This document shows, piece by piece, positions 46,938 through 57,468 of a stretch of 64,000 bases of DNA. Positions within the stretch are counted from its first letter, which is position 1. Every line of letters starts with the position of its first letter. The position numbers and the translations under genes are program-made. The notes beneath the pieces are model-generated. The model was not told the origin of the DNA and did not search any database. It saw only the letters and a list, made by a program, of their open reading frames with translations. The stretch is from Macrosoma leucophasiata (Eukaryota > Arthropoda > Insecta > Lepidoptera > Hedylidae): contig JAWQUS010000032.1 of NCBI GenBank assembly GCA_036365455.1, positions 15,508,001 through 15,572,000 of the forward strand, written 5' to 3'.

Positions 46938-47117
46938 TTTTTTTTTAATGTAATGGAAGTGGTAAACAAGCTTGCAGTTCACATTGATGTTAAGTGGCGA
47001 CTGCAGCCCATAGACACCCACAGGAAGACCAAGGTCAAAATGCAGATGCGTTACCACTCCTGAGGCCCAAGGTGTTATGCCTCCGTGCCGGAAACTACAG
47101 GGCCGTACATTACCATT
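46938..47117 (-). repeat. S290 retroposon, 5'-truncated copy 6
   Basis: Starts with a T-run and GGAAGTGGTAAACAAGC on the plus strand. It ends at CAGGGCCGTACATTACCATT, about 120 bp short of the full element. Truncation at the head is as expected for retroposition. Confidence 0.8.
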
Positions 47118-47660
47118 ATATAACATTATACCGGTTTTTAAAGTTGCCGGTTTAAGCTTTTGTCAATGTAACGCATCGGGCGATTTCACATGCTTCCCTA
47201 TCTACCCGGAAATTAAGATAAAAATCAAAGTAGCTCACAGATTGCCATAATAAATATATGCAATAATATCGAAAATATCGATATTATGGGTGACGTAATG
47301 TATGAACAAAAGAAGGAGAAGGTTGTATGTTTGGTTTTTTTTAGAAAAAAAAAAATTAACTTCTTTGTCGAAATCTTCGTCCCTTCTATTCCCTAAATTT
47401 CGAAAATTACTTTTGGTTTTATTTCTCGCACTTTGAAACCACGATGACATTGCGAACGATAAGTGATACATATCCCATATCTTAAACAAGATAACATCGC
47501 ATGAAGTGTAAACAAACAATAATCTTTTTAAAAATTATCCGCTTCTGTTTTTAAAGTAACATTTGAAGGAATGCAAAATCGTGAAGACAGAGAAAACTAT
47601 AGATCTCAGCTTAACTTCAACTAGAAACATAATATAGGCTTTGGGCTTTTTTTTTTATTT

Positions 47661-47901
47661 ACTAGCTGTCCCGGCAAACTTCGTATTGCCTCACAATGAA
47701 ATAATGTGTCAAAGGTTTGATATATACGGTCTAATTTGTATGGGAAAATGAAATTGTGGTTTTTACTATTACCTTTCAATTTGAATTCATATTTGCTTAA
47801 CTTTAAAACCTTCCCTGGACTTCCAAAAATCATTAAAAACAATATTAGCCAAATCGGTCCAGCCGTTCTCGAGTTTTAGCGAGACTAACGAACAGCAATT
47901 G

Positions 47902-47952
<51 letters not shown>

Positions 47953-48194
47953 TATATATAGATTTAAAGCTAAAGCTTTCCTTAGAAAGAGGATAAGAAT
48001 GTTAGGTGTCCTCAACGCTAATATTATGAAGAGGAAATATTTGTGTTTTTGTATGTATGTTCGTAACTTATTCACACAAAAACTAGAGAACCGATTTCAA
48101 AAATTCTTTCACCACTAGAAAACTGCATCTTCACTGTGTGACATAGACTATAGTACATTTATTGCACCCGTGCGAAGCCGGGGCGAGCCGCTAG
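47661..48194 (+). mobile_element. Helitron-like (Lep1-type) element, possibly complete
   Basis: Begins ACTAGCTGTCCCGGCAAACT and ends GAAGCCGGGGCGAGCCGCTAG, i.e. a GC-rich stem then CTAG. These ends are what I recall for non-autonomous Helitron-like elements of Lepidoptera. Inside, a (TA)n run has expanded. Non-coding. Confidence 0.55.
47907..47961. repeat. (TA)n microsatellite
   Basis: About 19 TA units interrupted by CACACACA, then more TA. It lies inside the Helitron-like element. Confidence 0.9.
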
Positions 48195-49624
48195 CATTTA
48201 ATAAAAATGTTGAATATTTTCCATGTTATATGGATCCGTCAAACCTTGATCTATAAATTTCCCTGTCCGAGTAAAATAATGTCTATTAACTAAATTATTT
48301 AAAGTGTTTAGTTTCATTTCCCATGAGCAGTAGCAGCTTCAAAAGGATTTGACATAATAAGATTTGTATATTTTTTTTGACTAAATGAAAAAAAAAAGTC
48401 AAAGCTTATAACGTTCTATCCCCTTAATTCATAAACGTAGGTACTATCAGAGAACTTGCCACTTGGTCGCACAGACACGTTATAGAATTGTAATAGAAGC
48501 TATGTTTGATAATTTTTTGATAACCGGAGAGTTCTCTGAGTGTACCATAGAAGAAATGTCCGGTAGATTTAGATACCGGTAGAGGGGCACCGATTTACGT
48601 GCTTTATTTCTGTAGCGATTCAGTCTAATTTGCAATGGTAATGATCACCGGAAACTTCTTCGATGGAACATGTGATGATCGGGAAACTCGCCGCTTGACT
48701 ACACGTGCACTTTATGGCGCTGTAATAAAAGCTATATTCGACTGATTTTGGACAAACGGCGAGTTCCCTGACTATATTAGAAGCGATTTAGCTATAAATC
48801 CTTCATCATTATCAGTTGCATTGTCAATCGGGTACGATAGAAGGTGAAAACAGAGTGATTGGCAATAGTTTAGCTTAAATAAGTTTAAGAATAAAGGTGT
48901 TAGTCTTTACCTTGATAAAGCCAGCCCACGGCTGGGCCGAGCTCCATCAAACAAAGAAACTTGTCCCCGAAACAAACATTCTAAGTCCACCACTCCTCAT
49001 AAGATATATGATTAAAAATAATTTAAGAAACTGTAGCGTTCGTTTACATTCAATATCTTGATCACGCCTAAGGTGACTAATACATAGAGCTTATGTATAG
49101 GTTATCTAAAAATATATGCATATACCCGAATGCCGGCGAGGTGCTGGTATTTTGACCGATGCGAGCGACCATATAGCTTATGTTTGCCTGAAAAGAAGAA
49201 ATAAGCATTTAAAAAAAAAACTGTGTGTTATACTTATGGGTCTCTACTCTAAGGGTCCTATTGAAAACCAGCGTCAGGTACCTTGTATATGAAGGTATTT
49301 GACATTTGCTGAACAGGACACCTTTTTGGCAGCCGTGAGACACATATTACGTGTATATGTATTAATTTTAGATATTGTGTTGTCTTTTCTTTGTCTCGCT
49401 GTGTGTCAAAACAAAAGGTTTCTATGTTTATGTTCGCACGTGAGAAGTTATCCATTTTTAGCGTAATCATCGAATATACCAGAAATAAATGAAAACGACA
49501 AAAAGTAAAGCAACTAACTTCAGCCTGTTGTTTTTATCTGTTTAGCAACTAACTTCAAATTGTTGCTTTTATCTGTCGGTGTGCGTGCGCATCGTAAAAA
49601 TTCACAATGATATTTTTTCAAATT
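48195..49624. other. Intergenic sequence, no gene seen
   Basis: AT-rich. The words CCCCTTAATTCATAAACGTA (48419) and AGAATAAAGGTGTTAG (48888) face each other and may bound a decayed TIR element. No coding frame supported. Confidence 0.5.
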
Positions 49625-49906
49625 ATTTTTGTATGTGATAGAAGTGGCAAACAAGCATGCAGTTCACATTGATTATAAGAGATGACTGCAGCTTATAGAC
49701 AAACACACAAAGACCAAGGTCAAAATGCAGATGCGTTACCACTCCTGAGGCCTAAGGTGTTATGTGTGCCGGAATTTACAGGGCTGTACATTACCACCTG
49801 ACCGGAACACGATAGTGCTGAACACTACCATTTAACGGCAAGTATATTAGGTAATGCGGTGGTGCCTACGCCCGCGAGCTCCGTCACTGGAGCTCTACCA
49901 CCAGTA
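49625..49906 (-). repeat. S290 retroposon, copy 7
   Basis: Minus orientation, nearly full length, ending GGAGCTCTACCACCAGTA. One deletion near GTTATGTGTGCCGG. Confidence 0.82.
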
Positions 49907-49984
49907 TCAAGTCGCGCCAAAGTCCAAGTCTCAGGGCCTGAGTAAGCCGTTCCGCAACGTGACAAATGATCAAACGTGCGGCCG

Positions 49985-50382
49985 ACCGAAAAAAAAAAAA
50001 AATAATAATAATGGTAACCCATTATACGTCCCACTGCTGGGCACGAGTCTCTCCCTTTTTTTGGGGGGAGGCCTGGAGCTTACTCCACCACGCTGCTCCA
50101 ATGCGGATTGGTGGAGGTGGGTGGGTTAGTGGCCAACCCACTGTCGGATGTTTTCAAACCGCCCATAAGGCCTCCGACAAGGTTTAACGACTGCTATCCA
50201 TCGACAGCAACCGGGACCGACGGCTTAACGTGCCCTCCGAAGCACGGAAACGCGTATTTAATTTGCCACTAGCGGTCACCCATCACACTACCCAACCGCG
50301 CCCGTAGTGCTTAACCAAGCAGATCGCTTACGATCTACACCAGCCGCTGGCCCAGCGGTTGTTGTAGTAGTGTAGTGTATAT
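49985..50382 (-). repeat. 5S-rRNA-derived SINE, full-length, at the ceramide synthase 3' end
   Basis: Read on the minus strand, the head (about 50350 down to 50265) carries GGTTAAGCACTACGGGCGCG and GATGGGTGACCGC. These match the internal promoter region of insect 5S rRNA (box A, intermediate element, box C). The body continues with GAGGGCACGTTAAGCCGTCG and GGAGGCCTTATGGGC. The tail is CCCAGCAGTGGGACGTATAA, then (ATT)n, a LINE-type 3' end. The head lies directly beyond the ceramide synthase stop codon in the same orientation, so it would form most of that gene's 3' untranslated region. A truncated sister lies at 50583-51100. Confidence 0.72.
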
Positions 50383-50386
50383 CTCT

Positions 50387-50497
50387 CTAAAAAAATAATA
50401 CTGACTTTTTATTCTTGGCGCGGCTAGGCGAACTGTGGTTGGAGTGGTTGGGACTGTCGCTGTACTCCGAACTCGAGCTGCGCACGTCGCCGTCCAT
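50387..50497 (-). CDS. schlank: Ceramide synthase, last coding exon
   Basis: Preceded on the minus strand by an acceptor (TTATGATTGCAG) and in phase with the exon at 51211. It encodes MDGDVRSSSSEYSDSPNHSN and then HSSPSRAKNKKSVLFF, with a TAG stop at 50387-50389. The acidic, Ser-rich tail GDVRSSSSEYSD is the cytosolic C-terminus of ceramide synthases, a casein-kinase-type phosphorylation region in the family. The last few residues are hydrophobic and lie where unique sequence meets a SINE, so the natural end may have been altered. An alternative last exon further on cannot be excluded. Confidence 0.8.
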   Translation of the reverse strand: MDGDVRSSSSEYSDSPNHSNHSSPSRAKNKKSVLFF

Positions 50498-50582
50498 CTG
50501 CAATCATAATTATAATATAATTTTGTAACAATATCAATTTATGGTTGCAAAGCTTCGGTTATGTTCACTTATTTAGATAGAT

Positions 50583-51100
50583 ATTATTATAATGGCAACC
50601 CTCGATACGTCCCACTGCCGGGCACGAGTATCTCCCCTTCTTGGGGGGAGGCCTGGAGCTTACTCCACCACGCTGCGCCAATGCGGGTTGGTGGAGATAA
50701 GGGTTAGTGGCCAACCCGCTAAATGGTAGTGTTCAGCACTATCGTGTTCCAGTCAGGTGGTAATGTACGGCCCTGTAATTTCCGGCACAGAGGCATAACA
50801 CCTTAGGCCTCAGGAGTGGCAACGCATCTGCATTTTGACCTTGGTCTTTGTGTGGGTGTCTATAGGCTGCAGTCATCACTTAACATCAATGTGAACTGCA
50901 TGCTTGTTTGCCACCTCCATAACATTAAAAAAAAAAAAAAAAAACCCACTGTCGGGTGTTTTCATCCGCCCATAAGGCCTCCGACAAGGTTTAACGACTG
51001 CTATCTATCGACAGCGACCGGAACCGCATTCGCAATGATCGTTGGTATCGGTGTTCGATTCCCCCGCAGGCGCTGTAAGCGATGGCAAGTGGATACTGCA
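50583..51100 (-). repeat. 5S-derived SINE, truncated copy with nested S290
   Basis: The tail part (50583-50715, with CCCACTGCCGGGCACGAG) and middle part (50945-51100, with GGCCTCCGACAAGGTT) are contiguous in the full copy. They are split by an S290 insertion. The 5S-like head is not present. It lies in the last intron of the ceramide synthase gene. Confidence 0.75.
50719..50944 (+). repeat. S290 retroposon, 5'-truncated, nested in a SINE
   Basis: Begins at AAATGGTAGTGTTCAGCAC and ends in 18 or more A. AACCCGCT on the left and AACCCACT on the right look like a short target duplication (7 of 8). Head truncation, poly(A) tail and target duplication together indicate target-primed reverse transcription. 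Confidence 0.82.
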
Positions 51101-51210
51101 GCCTATACAGATCTACTAATCTAGAGAAGAAAACACAGTATTTGTTTTTTTAATTTCTTTTTGTCAATATGTAGAGACTTAACAGAGTCCTAGTTTAAAA
51201 ATTGGCGTAC

Positions 51211-51355
51211 CTGTCCAGCCTTGATGGTGTTATAGGCGATGAGCAGGATGAACCAGGTCCACACGATGTGGAGCACCAGCAGTAGGCACAGCAAGGCGTT
51301 GAAGATGTAGTAGGCCGGGAACATCGGCAGCAGCATCGGCGCTCGGATAGATGTA
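51211..51355 (-). CDS. schlank: Ceramide synthase, exon 4 of the visible five
   Basis: 145 bases between an acceptor (CATTCCAG) and a donor (CAG, then GTACGCC). It completes a Ser codon begun in the previous exon, then encodes TSIRAPMLLPMFPAYYIFNA and the membrane segment LLCLLLVLHIVWTWFILLIA, ending AYNTIKAGQ. The PMFPAYYIFN word followed by a final hydrophobic helix is the end of the TLC domain in ceramide synthases. Confidence 0.92.
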
Positions 51356-51394
51356 CTGGAATGGAATATTTTAAACTACTTGTTACATGGTTAC

Positions 51395-51678
51395 TTTTTT
51401 TACGTGATGAATGTGGCAAACAAGCATGCAGTTCACATTGATGTTAAGCGATGACTGCAGACACTCACACAAAGACCAGAAGTCAAAATGCAGATGCGTT
51501 GCCACCTCTGAGACCTTAATTGTTATGTCTCCATGATAGTTATTACGGGACCATACATTTTACATTACTATCTAACCGGATCAAGATAATGCTGTACACT
51601 ACCATTTGGCGGAAAATAGATAAGTAATGCGTTGATGCCTACACACTCGATTCCATAGACTGGGACTCTAACACCAGT
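51395..51678 (-). repeat. S290 retroposon, copy 9
   Basis: Minus orientation. It begins 40 bp upstream of the acceptor of the 51211-51355 exon, so it lies close to that splice site. Diverged (GCGATGACTGCAGACACTC). Confidence 0.78.
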
Positions 51679-51746
51679 AAAAAACTTACTGTTACTTACA
51701 CTCTTACGCATGTATCATCTCTCTCTTTCATACGCATGGACGAATA

Positions 51747-51786
51747 CACGCACGCACGCACGCACGCACGGACGCACGGACGCACA
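51747..51786. repeat. (CACG)n microsatellite
   Basis: About ten units of CACG with two CGGA interruptions. Confidence 0.9.
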
Positions 51787-51957
51787 TTAACTTTCGGAAT
51801 TAAGTGGTTACAGCATAGACGGATGGACAGTTTTTTGCCATTCGGATACGATATGGAATTCTAAAAATTAAACAGACGTACTGTTTGCGTTGTTTTTTTT
51901 TGCAGGCATGGTATATACTATCACTCGGTTAACAATGTATTAAGGCCTCAAACTTAC

Positions 51958-52076
51958 CTCCAAATAATGTAGAAGGGGAACAGACCCACCCTTGTGCTTA
52001 CCCAGACCACAACCAGTCCGAGGAACAAAGTATCGCACAGCTTCTGATAGTTCGCATATTTTGATGCTTTCACACC
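51958..52076 (-). CDS. schlank: Ceramide synthase, exon 3 of the visible five
   Basis: 119 bases between TTGTCCGCAG and the donor GTAAGTT. Encodes GVKASKYANYQKLCDTLFLG, then LVVVWVSTRVGLFPFYIIW. This is the VKxxKY stretch after the Lag1 motif and a transmembrane helix. It ends in phase 2, completed by the first T of the next exon. Confidence 0.92.
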
Positions 52077-52254
52077 CTGCGGACAATATTTCTCCAATTC
52101 AATACAAAAAAAAAGTACAATTATCTACAAACTATCATAAATTTTCAAAACTATTGAGCAACACAAAGGCTCAAAAGTCTTAGCTTACACCTCCTCCAAC
52201 ACTTGTCATACAAGACGAGCGCTTAAAAATGCTCAAGGCTACACCACAACCACA

Positions 52255-52546
52255 CCCCGGACACTCGGCTTAAATTCTATGAAAACGCTTACTACGTAGA
52301 CATCAATCAGTACACGCGCACACAAAAATGTAGCACGTAGGGTTATGACCTTAAACAATCGCGAAATAAGTCGTCGCCCTGACTACGTGACGAAATTAAC
52401 TATAAATAGACCGCTCGCTATCCCGCTCACAACCTCACTGTTGAAGTTGATTCAACTGCCTCTCGAGCGAGGGTGACGGGTGAGGAGGGGAAATCGGGAA
52501 GACGTCAAAGTGTCCATTCTATACGTAGTATTATTACATAACCTCA
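52255..52546 (+). repeat. R225, longer variant
   Basis: Shares the start (CCGGACACTC, AAAACGCTTA) and end (GGGGAAATCGGGAAGACGTC, CATTCTATACGTAGTATTAT) with R225. It has about 80 extra bases in the middle, including CTATAAATAGACCGCTCG, a TATA-like word. The extra block may be ancestral, with the short form a deletion derivative. Confidence 0.65.
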
Positions 52547-52854
52547 AAAACAGAAATACTTGCTAACGTTGGAGAGTTCTAATCTTTCTCAGTTCTCTCT
52601 AATCTTAGCTCTCTCTCAGAGAACTCCACACCCTGAGACCCTCAACGCGGATAATCCAAGATCCAATTCGACTCGAGCTTATCGGAACCTATCGGAGATG
52701 TCCGCGCTGGTTGATCGGCGTCGGCTGCTAGCTTTCTCTCTGTATACGGCTTTACCATTTCACCGGGATATTGAATTTTCTGCCTATATTCTTCAATGGA
52801 CATATGTGGACGGCTCACATGATGTAAAAATGTGGCCCAAGATGAAACACATAC

Positions 52855-53076
52855 CTCAACAAATATATCAGCGAAGTCGTGCAGCAAGAGGACCAGGGTG
52901 CCGATCCGGTGGAGGTTGCAGATCCAGCTGAAGGAGAGCAGCGCGATGGTGGCCAGGTGGTGGACGAACATCTGCCAGAAGTCCTTGCGCCGCACGTCCC
53001 AGAACTGAGAGAGGGTGAGCGCCCAGTAGAAGGCGGACGATATCATGTAGTACCACCATATGTCGTTGGATATGCC
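52855..53076 (-). CDS. schlank: Ceramide synthase, exon 2 of the visible five (Lag1 motif)
   Basis: 222 bases, phase 0 at both ends, acceptor TCTATTCCAG and donor GTATGTG. The 74 residues begin GISNDIWWYYMISSAFYWAL and contain the Lag1p signature of the TLC domain: the His pair at residues 39-40 of this exon (FVHHLATIALLSFSW), then CNLHRIG, and HD at 66-67 with D70 (LHDFAD). In the family these residues are needed for N-acylation of sphingoid bases with acyl-CoA in the ER membrane. Everything needed at the motif is present. Confidence 0.94.
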
Positions 53077-53216
53077 CTGGAATAGAAAGATTTATTTTGT
53101 GATGAAAGTGCCAAAAATCTTGCAGATCCAGTGTCGGTGTTCGAGGGCGCAGGCACCTCACTGATGCCGGTCATGTTTTGACCTGTCAAATTAGCAACGA
53201 AGCAGTGGCTAAGGGC

Positions 53217-53436
53217 AGAGAATATGTAATAATACTTCGTATAGAATGGACACTTCGACGTCCCGCCCGATTTACCCGCATCACTCAACCCCTTCCCCTC
53301 TTATGGGCGACGGTTGGTATTTTCTACGTGCTACGCACACAGGTGCGCGTGTAAATACACGTCACTGATTGATGTCTGTGTAATAGAAACCAAATTAAGC
53401 GTTTGTATGGAATTTTGGCGGAGTGTCCGCGGTGTG
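53217..53436 (-). repeat. Interspersed repeat R225, minus copy
   Basis: Runs from CAGAGAATATGTAATAATAC to GGCGGAGTGTCCGCGG, the reverse complement of the copies at 3676 and 23670. It lies in the 9.2-kb intron of the ceramide synthase gene. Confidence 0.8.
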
Positions 53437-53441
53437 CTTAG

Positions 53442-53565
53442 GGTGAGATTCACAGGCCGCACTACTTTACTTTGAGCAAAATATGCTTAGAACTGTCAAA
53501 ACCCATACTGTACTGACAGTTCGAAGCATACTTTATAAAGTCGTAGTGCGTGCTGTGAATGTCGC
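53442..53565. repeat. Palindromic MITE P130, single copy
   Basis: Starts GGTGAGATTCACAGGCCGC 6 bases after R225 and ends GTAGTGCGTGCTGTGAAT. The arms have several indels, so it is an older copy. Confidence 0.8.
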
Positions 53566-54402
53566 AATAAGAACTAGTGTGACTTGTATGTGAATATCTC
53601 ACATACAAGTCTCTTCAAAAATGGGAATTTTTATGCTGATTCCAAAATACTACTTACATTTGAACATCTGCGTTTGAAAGAAATCGTGCATGTACCTACG
53701 TACCAATTGTGACAGTAGCTGAAGACATATTATATTTAATTCTATTTTATCATTACTTTAAGTAATCGGTAACATTGATTAATCCTATTTTGAAAATTTG
53801 TAAACATACACGTCATAAAATGAATGTAGAATAGTGTGTAACTCTACTGTTCTGATTCACTGTTCCGAAACATTTCGATGTTCCGAAAGATTGGAACACC
53901 AATAATATATCAAATGCATCATTTAGAACATTTGAAAGTTGAACATTATTGGTCTCTGTTTAGCGCGTTCATGTAGCACTCGCTTGAGTGATTGAGTGTG
54001 ACCGCATGACCGCAATCGAGACGCTTGACATTTGAAACACTTGAATCTGAATCAGCTAGCAAAGCGAGATAACAATACAATATTAAGCAAGTGAGAGTGT
54101 GTTACCAAATGAGATGATATTTTGTTACTTATTCCGTTGCGCTTATACAATAGCTTATGCACGTAATAATAACGACTATGGCGTTTGTAAGGCGAATAAT
54201 TTAAGAGCGTTTTTCGTTCACATTATTTTGCTTTTATGAGCCGAGTTGTTTGTTTTGGACTTTCGCCACAGTAGAACTTTGACGCAATGTTCCAAATGTT
54301 CGAAATTATGCATACAAAGATTCGGAACTGTTTAGTGTTTCAGATGCTAATGTTCCAATAACAAAGGTGAGACGTTTCTCACACGCCTAATGTAGAAGAA
54401 GC

Positions 54403-54770
54403 ACGGGAGGTATGTTAGGACCGGGATATCTGGCGCTTCACAGTCTCTGCCTACACAAACTAAACTTTGTTTTTAACCTACTTCGAAAAAAGGATATCCT
54501 TTTTTAAACTTTGTTTTCTTAAACTTTGTTATGTTAGCACGGGAGGTATGTTAGGACCGGGATATCTGGCGCTTCAGTCTCTGCCTACACAAACTAAACT
54601 TTGTTTTTAACCTACTTCGAAAAAAGGATATCCTTTTTTAAACTTTGTTTTCTTAAACTTTGTTTTTAACCTACTTCGAAAAAAGGATATCCTTTTTTCG
54701 AAGTAGGTTAAAAACAAAGTTTAGTTTGTGTAGGCAGAGACTGTGAAGCGCCAGATATCCCGGTTCTCAA
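54403..54770. repeat. 136-bp tandem duplication followed by an inverted copy
   Basis: Units start near 54403 and 54539 (ACGGGAGGTATGTTAGGACC). The second leads into an inverted copy ending at CCAGATATCCCGG. The axis is the palindrome CGAAAAAAGGATATCC and its mirror (centre near 54688). Words such as ACTTCGAAAAAAGGA belong to the 3' end of a common lepidopteran LINE and also occur at 7113 and 63755. Confidence 0.8.
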
Positions 54771-55011
54771 TTCGTCCGGATCTTTTTTTTTATTATGTAT
54801 GTTCAGCGGTAATCTGTTACCTGTACATAAGTGCCGACCATGCGATCGGAGGATCGCGTTCGGCCAGTATTTAGCACAACAACTATTCGCATTATCTCTT
54901 ATCATAATAATAATTATTTATACTGTTATTTATTATATTCAGGAGATAGCAATAATCAGTCAAGTGCCTATCATCTCTTAATTTTTTTTAATCTCAATCT
55001 TTTTGCATATA

Positions 55012-55310
55012 TTTTTTTATGCAATTAAGGTGGCAAACAAGCATGCTTTTCACATTGATGTGAAGTGATGACTGCAGCCTATAGACACCCACACAAAGAC
55101 CAAAGTTCAAAATGCAGATGAGTTGCAGACAACAGAGTTAAGGTCTCCGGGGTGCGGAGACCTTAACTCTGTTGTTGTCTCTGTGATAGTTATTACGGGG
55201 CCATACATTACCATCTAACCGGAACACGAATGGTGAACACTACCATTTAGCAGCAGATAGACTAGGTAATGCGATGGTGTCTACCCCCTCGAACTACGCA
55301 CTAGACTTTC
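55012..55310 (-). repeat. S290 retroposon with an inserted hairpin
   Basis: Minus orientation. Where other copies have the segment around GCCACTCCTGAGGCC, this one holds a perfect hairpin: arms of 21 bp at 55129-55149 and 55155-55175 with loop GGGTG. Confidence 0.8.
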
Positions 55311-55769
55311 AGAAAAATGGTCGTGATACCTCAATTTTATTTACAAACCAAGATCTATCAAACACAATATAGACACCCCAATTTTTTTTTAATCTACAGA
55401 TATGTAGAGACCGCCCATTTTTTCAATTTTAATTTTAGTTACCTACCAAATTTTTGTGGACGGAAAGACAGACGGACGGTCAGACAGACAGACATGACGT
55501 AATTTTTTGCCATTTGGCTACCGTAAAATCGGGGTCAAGTGTACGTTAAACTACATTACTGCAACTGGAAGCGAAAACTTTATCTTATCGAACATTACGT
55601 CGGTCGTCGACATTCCTGTGAGAAATATGTTTGTGATAAGATAATTAGATTTAAGACAACATTTTCTGCTTCTCATAGGTAATTAAAATCTTCATATGTT
55701 TTCACAATAACACATACTAGTAAATTTAGAAATTAAAGAAAAATTTGACTTCGGTCAGGCATTTCACTG

Positions 55770-56040
55770 GTAGAGTACCACGTGTAGGTAGTAGTTGGCT
55801 CGAGGGCGTAGGCACCTACGCATTTCCTAACCAATCTGCCGCTAAATTATAGTGTTCGGCACTATCGTGTTCCGGTTAGAAGGTAATGTAGGGCCCCGTA
55901 ATAGCAATCACAGAGACATAACAATTTGGTCCCAGAGGTGGCAACGTATCTACATTTTTACCTCTGGTTTTTATGTAGATGTTTATAGCCTGCAGTCAGC
56001 ACTTAACAACAATGTGAGCTTGTTTGCCACCGTCCTTACA
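55770..56040 (+). repeat. S290 retroposon, diverged copy
   Basis: Recognised by CTCGAGGGCGTAGGCACC, CCGCTAAATTATAGTGTTCG, GGTAATGTAGGGCCC and TGCAGTCAGCACTTAACA. The head is altered. Confidence 0.7.
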
Positions 56041-56539
56041 AGGAATCTGTGATTTCAGAATAACAAGTCGCTTTATCGCGCCATTAACTATATAAGTACA
56101 TACAAATATTTCCAACTCTATGTGCATAAACTAGGTTTAGATGCTGTTTCCAAATTTACATTCGCTGTACTAGTGTCACAAGCCGATCTAACCGTCCCAG
56201 CCTTCCTAAGAGTCCTTTGATAAAATACATATTTAAATCGTGCTCTATTTGATGCTCTTTTATAACCAAATACATGACGTCACACTAACTTGTAGCGTCC
56301 ACTACATTAAGGCGCCAACTAGTGGAACGCAGATGAAACCTCACAGTACTTGTCTAGTACGATAGATGGCGTGCATTCGAATTACATCGCACATGCGAAG
56401 ATATCTCAAGAGTTGGCATATATACAACTTCCCAACGTCAACCGTTGGGCCGCGGCCCGCCAGGCGCTACCATCTTGCCTGGTCGAAGGATCCTCCCTTT
56501 TCGCCGGAGGAACACTCCCACCCGTTCCTCCACAAACTA

Positions 56540-56770
56540 ATAATAATAATGTCCTCCAGACCGAATTACGGCCACGGCAGCCAATCTCAACCGAGACTAG
56601 CAAACTGCGCGGGTGATATTTGCATAAGTGTATGCGCAAACACAGGTGCACTCTCTATTCCTTCACTCTCATAGCCTAATGGGACGGAAATCCGACACGA
56701 CCGGAAAGAACTCGGGCGCAGAACCGTCAGCTTTACGTGCTCTCCGAGGCACGAGAAGACGTCACTAGGC
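56540..56770. repeat. GC-richer interspersed repeat segment
   Basis: Contains GACCGAATTACGGCCACGGC, AGGTGCACTCTCTATTCCTT and TTTACGTGCTCTCCGAGGCA, words I associate with a widespread lepidopteran repeat (probably LINE-derived). No full frame. Confidence 0.45.
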
Positions 56771-56804
56771 AGGGAGGGTCTCATAAAATGTGACTAGTTG
56801 TGAC

Positions 56805-57093
56805 TATAGAGCAACACGAGCCACCGGCCGCGGTGGACTGGAGGGTAGTACCCATAGCGTTTATTACCGATGCAAAAAGTCGTGTCATTTTTTGCGGGGA
56901 AAAATGCGTGCGACACACACGCACACTACAAAAATCATCTATTACTACGAAACTCACACCTTGACTTTAACAAAATACAGAAACAATTTCACACATTTGA
57001 ACATCTAGGCGACAGGTATAGGCCCATTTGGGCTTGTACTTTGACAAAGGGGAAAGCCTGCATATGGGTACTTCCCTCTGGTGTTGCTCTATG
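56805..57093. mobile_element. hAT-type MITE (TAGAGCAACAC family), copy 2
   Basis: 289 bp with ends TATAGAGCAACACGAGCC and CTGGTGTTGCTCTATG. It is flanked by a perfect 8-bp duplication GTTGTGAC (56797-56804 and 57094-57101). Same family as 27362-27649 with an independent target. Confidence 0.92.
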
Positions 57094-57254
57094 GTTGTGA
57101 CAAAGACGGGGGAGGGGCAACATACCCTGAAACTCGTGTAACGTAATTTTTATGAATAGCCCCAAAATGCAAAAATGGTTTCGACCACTAAAACAATGAA
57201 TTATCCGAATTTCGTCCGCAGGAATATCTGCAGGAATATCAAGAATATCAAGAT

Positions 57255-57335
57255 CCATCATCATCACTCCAGCTGCAAGACGTCCACTGTTGGACAAAGC
57301 TTTCCCCAAAGACGCCCACAAGTATTGTGTGTCAT
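57255..57335 (+). repeat. LINE 3'-end fragment
   Basis: CATCATCATCACTCCAGCTG and AGACGTCCACTGTTGGACAA resemble the conserved C-terminus (CDVHCWTK type) and tail of moth LINEs. About 80 bp only. Confidence 0.5.
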
Positions 57336-57468
57336 TAGGGAAGAATATGCCATAATCGGCTCGGATTGGCGATAATTTTATAGCGCGACACCACTCGCGT
57401 TGTTGAAATTTGAAAAATTGAAATGGTTTGCCCGCTATTTTTCTGTTGAAAGACTGACTGCACTAGAT

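Noticed and set aside
52560..53100. Plus-strand frames opposite ceramide synthase exon 2
   Set aside because: The minus strand encodes the Lag1 motif with matched splice sites; the plus-strand frames are shadows.
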